Shown piece after piece: positions 26,347 to 33,601 of a stretch of DNA of 33,601 nucleotides (positions within the stretch are counted from its first letter, which is position 1; each line of letters starts with the position of its first letter). This DNA comes from Tahibacter caeni (lineage in GTDB: Bacteria; Pseudomonadota; Gammaproteobacteria; Xanthomonadales; Rhodanobacteraceae). A model generated the notes under the pieces. The model was not told the DNA's origin. It did no database searches and worked only from the letters and a program-made list of their open reading frames with translations. Made by a program: the position numbers and the translations under genes. The stretch spans positions 1-33,601 of the forward strand of contig NZ_JANFVR010000017.1 in assembly GCF_024609805.1 (NCBI RefSeq), read 5' to 3'.

Positions 26347-27849
26347 TCACTTGTCGTCGCCGTCTTTCTTCGGTGCCGGCTCGGCGTTCTCGAAGCGCAC
26401 CTTCGCGTCGCTCGCGGTCGGGATCGGCTTGAGGCCGGCGGAGATGCCCGGCTCGTTCCAGGCGAAGCGCAGATTGCTCTTGTATACCTTTACCGGCTGC
26501 AGCGCCTTGGCGTCGGACAGCACGCCGTGGCTGTCGTAGAGCTCGCGCTGGCTGTTGGCGACGAAGTAGAAATCGTCGCCGGCGACCGCGCCGTTGCCGA
26601 GCACGCTGAATTCGGGCTTGGCTGCGTCCAGCGGCATGGCCGTGACGACGTTGCGGCCGTCCTTGTCGAGCTTCAGGCGCATCACGCGCTGCGGCACCAT
26701 GTTGTCCTGCACGAGGACCAGGCTGCCGTCGTACCAGAACAACGACGACACGCCTCCGACGACGAGGCTGTCGGGCGAATGGCCGACGCTGAACGGCCTG
26801 CTCGTGGACAGGTCCAGGCCGAACAGGCCCAGCGCCGGATCGGCGAAGTACAGGTTGCGGCCGTCGGCGCTGACGGCCAGTCCGCTGATGCCGGTCAGCA
26901 TCGCGTTGCTCGTCACGAGCACGAGCTTGTCGCCGTCGAGCTTGTAGATCTCGCGCCGCGCCGGATCGGCGACGTAGACGCGGCCGTCGCCCGCTACCGC
27001 GACGAAGCCGAACAGATGGCCGGTGTTGTCCTCGATCGAATACTTGCCGAGCAGCTTGCCGCTCGACAGGCTGTACTTGAGCAGATACGAACGGTCGACC
27101 ATGTCGGCCGTGTACGACTTGTAGACCGGCGCGCCGTAGCTCGCGACCCAGAGCACGTCGTTGGCCGCGTCGGCCTTGAGATCGAGCGCGCTGTAGAGGC
27201 CCGAGGCCGGATCCGGCTTGATGAACTCGGACAGCTTGCCGTCCTTCTCGACGCGATGGATGGACCCGTCGCGCGCGCTGCCGACGAGCAGCTGCTTGCG
27301 CTTGGCGTCCCAGGCCAGGGCTTCGAGCAGGGTGTCGCCGGCCGGCAGCTGCAGCGCGACGCGGCCTTCGCCGAACGGCCGCGCGTTCGCGTCGAGATTG
27401 GCGACGGCGTATTCCCAGACCTTGGTGCCGCGGACCTTCTCGAAGCGCGGGTCGTTGCCGACCGAATACGCGAAGCCGAGGTTCTGCATCTTCAGCAGGG
27501 TGTCGTAGGTATTGCTCTTGTCGCCCTGGCCCGCATAGACCGCAGCGAGCTGCAGACGCAGCGCACCGGAATTCGGATAGAGCTCGACGAGGCGCTGCAT
27601 GGACCAGATGAAACGCTGCAGGTCGCGGCCGTTGTAGAACTGGGCCAGACGCGACAGCGCTTCGCGGTTGGTCGTGGACTTGATCTGCTGCTCGGTAAGG
27701 TTCTCCGCGGCGCGCATGCGCTCGTCGGCCGAACCGGCCGCGGCGGCCTTGGGCACGGCCGGTGCCGCTTTCGCGGCAGGCTCGGCGGCATGGGCCGCCG
27801 CGAGCCCGCAGAGACTCAGCAAGGCGTAGGCAAGGGCTTGAATTTTCAT
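26347..27849 (-). CDS. secreted SMP-30/NHL-type beta-propeller protein
   Basis: A 500-residue exported protein: signal peptide 1-21 (ending AAAHA), an Ala/Pro-rich spacer (AEPAAKAAPAVPKAAAAG), a short TPR-like helical region (LVELYPNSGALRLQLAAVYA), then a propeller of about six blades from residue 165 on. Blade motifs include LLVGSARDGSIHRVEKDG, GDGRVYVADPARREIYKLDG and LAVSADGRNLYFADPALGL. It resembles SMP-30/gluconolactonase-like or NHL proteins; catalytic metal ligands cannot be assigned with confidence, so it may be only a binding protein. The tail PAPKKDGDDK is charged. The ATG at 27849 begins the signal peptide and is preferred to the frame start at 27894. Divergent from the NUDIX gene. 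Confidence 0.82.
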   Translation of the reverse strand: MKIQALAYALLSLCGLAAAHAAEPAAKAAPAVPKAAAAGSADERMRAAENLTEQQIKSTTNREALSRLAQFYNGRDLQRFIWSMQRLVELYPNSGALRLQLAAVYAGQGDKSNTYDTLLKMQNLGFAYSVGNDPRFEKVRGTKVWEYAVANLDANARPFGEGRVALQLPAGDTLLEALAWDAKRKQLLVGSARDGSIHRVEKDGKLSEFIKPDPASGLYSALDLKADAANDVLWVASYGAPVYKSYTADMVDRSYLLKYSLSSGKLLGKYSIEDNTGHLFGFVAVAGDGRVYVADPARREIYKLDGDKLVLVTSNAMLTGISGLAVSADGRNLYFADPALGLFGLDLSTSRPFSVGHSPDSLVVGGVSSLFWYDGSLVLVQDNMVPQRVMRLKLDKDGRNVVTAMPLDAAKPEFSVLGNGAVAGDDFYFVANSQRELYDSHGVLSDAKALQPVKVYKSNLRFAWNEPGISAGLKPIPTASDAKVRFENAEPAPKKDGDDK

Positions 27850-27941
27850 GCGGAAAGTCCGGAGTATCGAAAGGAGGCCGGCGACAGACCGCACGCGGCC
27901 GGCATAGGTTCCGGCGCAGGGCCGGCGGAGAACAGGGAACG

Positions 27942-28487
27942 ATGGACGAAACCGAAGTTCTTTTCAACGGACGCTGGCTGCGCCTGTGCCGCCGCGGCCG
28001 CTGGGAATACGCCGAGCGCACGAATCCGGGCGGCGCCGTCATCGTCATCGCGGTGACTCCCGAGGACCGCGTGCTGTTCGTCGAGCAATGGCGCGAAGCG
28101 ATCCGCGCGCGCGCGATCGAGATGCCGGCCGGCCTGATCGGCGACGAGCCCGGCAACGGCGACGAGCACCTGCTCGAGGCCGCGCGCCGCGAATTGCTCG
28201 AAGAAACCGGCTACGCCTGCGGCCGGCTCGACTACTACATCAGCGGACCCAGCTCCTCGGGCATGAGCACCGAGTCCATCGCGTTCGTGCGCGCGTGGGA
28301 CCTGCGCCGCGAACACGCCGGCGGCGGCGTCGCCGGCGAAGACATCCGGGTCCACGAAATTCCGCGCGCCGAAGCCGCCCGATGGCTCTGCGCGCGCGCC
28401 GCCGAAGGCTATTCGATCGATCCGAAGGTATTCGCAGGGCTGTATTTCCTCGATCACGGATCGGCGCTGTTCGGCTGCGCGCGCTGA
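27942..28487 (+). CDS. NUDIX hydrolase, ADP-ribose pyrophosphatase-like
   Basis: A 181-residue cytoplasmic hydrolase. The Nudix helix ARRELLEETGY is preceded by EMPAGLIGDEPGNGDEH, which has about three more residues than the minimal Nudix box, as in many ADP-sugar pyrophosphatases. The end of the domain (GPSSSGMSTESIAFVRAW) fits that group. It would split ADP-ribose or a similar nucleoside diphosphate with Mg2+. AGGG five bases before the ATG at 27942 supports the start; the longer frame from 27762 would overlap the divergent gene. The exact substrate is not determined. Confidence 0.9.
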   Translation: MDETEVLFNGRWLRLCRRGRWEYAERTNPGGAVIVIAVTPEDRVLFVEQWREAIRARAIEMPAGLIGDEPGNGDEHLLEAARRELLEETGYACGRLDYYISGPSSSGMSTESIAFVRAWDLRREHAGGGVAGEDIRVHEIPRAEAARWLCARAAEGYSIDPKVFAGLYFLDHGSALFGCAR

Positions 28488-28522
28488 GCTGCGCCCGTAA
28501 CGGACGCGGCGAGGTTCAGCCG

Positions 28523-28549
28523 TCCCGGGGCGGACATCCGTTCCCGGGA
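28523..28549 (+). terminator. hairpin after the NUDIX gene
   Basis: TCCCGGG (28523-28529) pairs with CCCGGGA (28543-28549), with CGGA and TCCG pairing inside, 35 bases past the NUDIX stop. No U-tract, hence a moderate terminator candidate. Confidence 0.4.
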
Positions 28550-28651
28550 GCGTTCGCGGCCGGCCGCCCTCGACGCCGTCGGAGAGCTGGCAGTTTCCTG
28601 GCTATCGCGGCGTTCCACCAAAGGCGCAACCTCGAAGACGCCGCTCGCACC

Positions 28652-28684
28652 GCAGTGATCGCAGTGATCGCAGTGATCGCAGTG
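28652..28684. repeat. 9-bp tandem repeat, 3.7 copies
   Basis: GCAGTGATC is repeated exactly at 28652, 28661 and 28670, followed by GCAGTG (28679-28684). It stands in the 273-base convergent gap between the NUDIX and DUF4920 genes, where no gene is recognised. Confidence 0.95.
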
Positions 28685-28760
28685 GAACTCTAAGCACGCG
28701 CTACAAGAAATACCGCACGAGCACAAGCGCAAAAAAGCCGGGAAGAATCCGGGAAATCGG

Positions 28761-29273
28761 TCAGCCGCCAGCGATCCACACCGACGTCGCGTCGATCTGC
28801 AGTTCCTGCTGTTGCGGCTTGCTGCCCTCGCCGGCCAGGTGTTCGATTTCCTTCGCGTCGAGCTGCTTGACCTTGAGCATGCCGTAGACGACGGCCTGGT
28901 TGCGCGCGTCCTTCGGCACGCTGAAGCTGTGGCCGCTCATGAACACGCGCGCGTAGGCGCCGCCGTCCTCGAGCACCATCCAGCAGCCCTTGTTCTGGCA
29001 GACCTCGGTGATGCGGCCCTTGAAGGCCTGCGGCGCGGCGGTATGCGCGTCCGGCGCGCGCGCGACATCGGCGATCGCCAGCGCCTCGGCCTTGGGCATC
29101 GGCGCGCCGTAATAGGCACCGCCGTTGCCGGTCGCGATCGGCGTGGGGCCGGCCGGCGTCGCCTCGTGGCCGGGCAGGGTCGCGTGCGCGCCATGCCCCT
29201 CGTGAGCGCCCTCGTGCGCCTGCGCCGCCGCGGCCAGCGCCGCGACGAGTCCTGCAATCATCCACTTGTTCAT
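28761..29273 (-). CDS. DUF4920 periplasmic protein with His-rich N-terminus
   Basis: A 170-residue exported protein with a signal peptide (about 1-19, MNKWMIAGLVAALAAAAQA). Next comes a His-rich stretch (HEGAHEGHGAHATLPGHE, six His) and then a compact domain with FKGRITEVCQNKGCWMVLED, which I recognise as DUF4920. The conserved CQNKGCW has two cysteines that might bind metal or heme or form a disulfide; the function of the family is not known to me. AGGAGG stands eight bases before the ATG, one of the best ribosome binding sites in the window. It follows the MBL-fold gene by 17 bases and is the last gene of the ferredoxin-ggt cluster. Confidence 0.85.
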   Translation of the reverse strand: MNKWMIAGLVAALAAAAQAHEGAHEGHGAHATLPGHEATPAGPTPIATGNGGAYYGAPMPKAEALAIADVARAPDAHTAAPQAFKGRITEVCQNKGCWMVLEDGGAYARVFMSGHSFSVPKDARNQAVVYGMLKVKQLDAKEIEHLAGEGSKPQQQELQIDATSVWIAGG

Positions 29274-29290
29274 GTGTTCCCTCCTATGAA

Positions 29291-30151
29291 TCAGGCGGCG
29301 AGGCCGACGAGTTCGCCGAGTTCGTTGGCCGTCGCGAAGCGGCCTTTGTCGTCGCGGACGACTTCGGCCAGCGCGCACTGCGTGTCGTGCGTGAAGAACA
29401 GGCGCACGCCGCGCGCGAGCTTGTCGTCGAGGAAGCGCTGCTTTTCGTCGATCAGCAACTCGGGATAGCGGTCGTAGCCCATGGTCACCGGCAGATGCAC
29501 CCAGGGCCGGCCAGGAATCAGGTCGGCGCAGAACACGACGCCGCCGTCGCCGCCGATCTCGGCGAGCATCAGGCCCGGCGTATGCCCCGAGCTGTAGCTG
29601 AAGCGTACCGACGGCCCCAGGGTCGGCGAATGCTCGCCGTCGACGATCTCCAGCCGTCCGGACGCCTGCAGCAGCGGCTGCAGCTCGGCGATGAACGAGG
29701 CGCGGTCGCGCGGGTGCGGATGCAGCGCGCGCTCCCAGCATTCGCGGCTGACGAGGTATTTCGCGTTCGGGAACAGCAGGCGCGGCGGCTGGCCCGGCTC
29801 GTGGGCCGCGAGCAGGCCGCCGGCGTGGTCGAAATGCAGGTGCGACAGCACGACCGCGTCGATGTCGGCGTCCCTGAAGCCGGCGCGCGCGAGCGACGCG
29901 AGCAGCACGTGTTCGTGCTCGACGACGCCGAAGCGTTCCTTGAGCCTTGGTTCGAAGAACGCGCCGATGCCGGTTTCGAACAGCACGCGCTTGCCGTCGA
30001 GATCGTCGACGAGCAGGCAGCGGCAGGCCAGCGGAATGCGGTTGTCGGTATCGGGAACTATCCACTTTTCCCACATCGCGCGCGGCACGTTGCCGAACAT
30101 GGCACCGCCGTCGAGCTTCTGCGAATTGCCGATCAGGGACCAGAGTTTCAT
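29291..30151 (-). CDS. metallo-beta-lactamase-fold hydrolase
   Basis: A 286-residue protein with no signal peptide. The binuclear zinc motif is H104-L-H106-F-D108-H109 in [11 protein letters not shown]; further ligands are probably the His of SGHTPG, the Asp of [10 protein letters not shown] and the His of FFTHDTQ. This places it among MBL-fold lactonases, glyoxalase-II-like or related hydrolases. The HxHFDHAGG form is shared with AHL-lactonase-type proteins, but the substrate cannot be told from sequence. It starts 11 bases after the ggt stop and ends 17 bases before the DUF4920 gene, so it is operonic. The link to ggt may hint at thioester or thiol chemistry; this is inference. Confidence 0.9.
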   Translation of the reverse strand: MKLWSLIGNSQKLDGGAMFGNVPRAMWEKWIVPDTDNRIPLACRCLLVDDLDGKRVLFETGIGAFFEPRLKERFGVVEHEHVLLASLARAGFRDADIDAVVLSHLHFDHAGGLLAAHEPGQPPRLLFPNAKYLVSRECWERALHPHPRDRASFIAELQPLLQASGRLEIVDGEHSPTLGPSVRFSYSSGHTPGLMLAEIGGDGGVVFCADLIPGRPWVHLPVTMGYDRYPELLIDEKQRFLDDKLARGVRLFFTHDTQCALAEVVRDDKGRFATANELGELVGLAA

Positions 30152-30162
30152 CGTCGTGCCGC

Positions 30163-32643
<2,481 letters not shown>

Positions 32644-32682
32644 GGGATCACCTGCGTGGGATGAGAGAAGAACCAACTACGG

Positions 32683-33601
<919 letters not shown>

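Noticed and set aside
26527-28056. Long plus-strand frame opposite the SMP-30-like gene
   Set aside because: Composition is that of an antisense shadow, and it runs across the divergent NUDIX start.
28454-28732. Minus-strand frame with a His-Cys-Asp repeat that looks metal-binding
   Set aside because: The repeat is the translation of the 9-bp tandem DNA repeat; the rest of the frame has no protein-like features and no ribosome binding site was found.
28724-28760. Possible terminator after the DUF4920 gene (CCGG...CCGG followed by six T on the minus strand)
   Set aside because: Only a 4-bp stem can form, too weak to list as a terminator although the T-run is suggestive.

Overview
This window looks like chromosomal DNA of a high-G+C gammaproteobacterium, probably order Xanthomonadales (Lysobacterales) and plausibly family Rhodanobacteraceae. 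The reasons are the Xanthomonas-like RF3 (PrfC), the rsmD-coaD-ferredoxin-ggt neighbourhood, the weak Shine-Dalgarno signals in front of many genes, and a secreted beta-propeller that ends in GDRIFANGFEP. I recall endings of that kind as common in this group, but that is memory and not a search result. No rRNA, tRNA, CRISPR array, insertion sequence or prophage gene is visible.

Layout. 1-2.8 kb: a secreted M23 peptidase and prfC on the plus strand, closed by a strong terminator. 2.9-7.5 kb, minus strand: an ECF-type sigma factor overlapping a membrane protein that is probably its anti-sigma factor, a CBS-pair protein, and a large secreted beta-propeller. 7.7-10.6 kb: a GtrB-like glycosyltransferase and mtgA (minus), with hslO/Hsp33 divergent. 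10.7-15.0 kb: a GAF-GAF-GGDEF-EAL protein (minus) divergent from a putative outer-membrane barrel protein whose 3' end has been tandemly duplicated. 15.4-21.4 kb: a TonB-dependent receptor, a TPR-sulfotransferase fusion and an aspartyl/asparaginyl-hydroxylase-like protein, the most intriguing group. 21.5-24.4 kb: the three-gene pntAA-pntAB-pntB proton-translocating transhydrogenase operon (minus). 24.7-28.5 kb: a nitroreductase and 5'-3' exonuclease pair, a secreted SMP-30-like propeller (minus) and a NUDIX hydrolase. 28.7-33.6 kb, minus strand: rsmD (cut by the window end), coaD, a small lipoprotein, then a tightly packed ferredoxin, gamma-glutamyltransferase, metallo-beta-lactamase-fold hydrolase and DUF4920 set.

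How they may work together. Most genes are housekeeping or envelope functions. The receptor, sulfotransferase and hydroxylase suggest a surface-uptake or surface-modification module in which two modifying enzymes act on a peptide or protein substrate; this is inference. The sigma/anti-sigma pair is next to, but not clearly coupled with, the propeller. The membrane protein's C-terminal tail carries two GD-x-IF motifs resembling the propeller's C-terminal tag.

Non-coding structure is rich: long GC hairpins without U-tracts after several genes, a 17-bp perfect inverted repeat just before the ferredoxin gene, a 34-bp degenerate tandem repeat at 26.2-26.3 kb, a 9-bp tandem repeat at 28.65 kb, and a possible leaderless start for the first gene. 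All functional names rest on reading motifs by eye; no database search was run.
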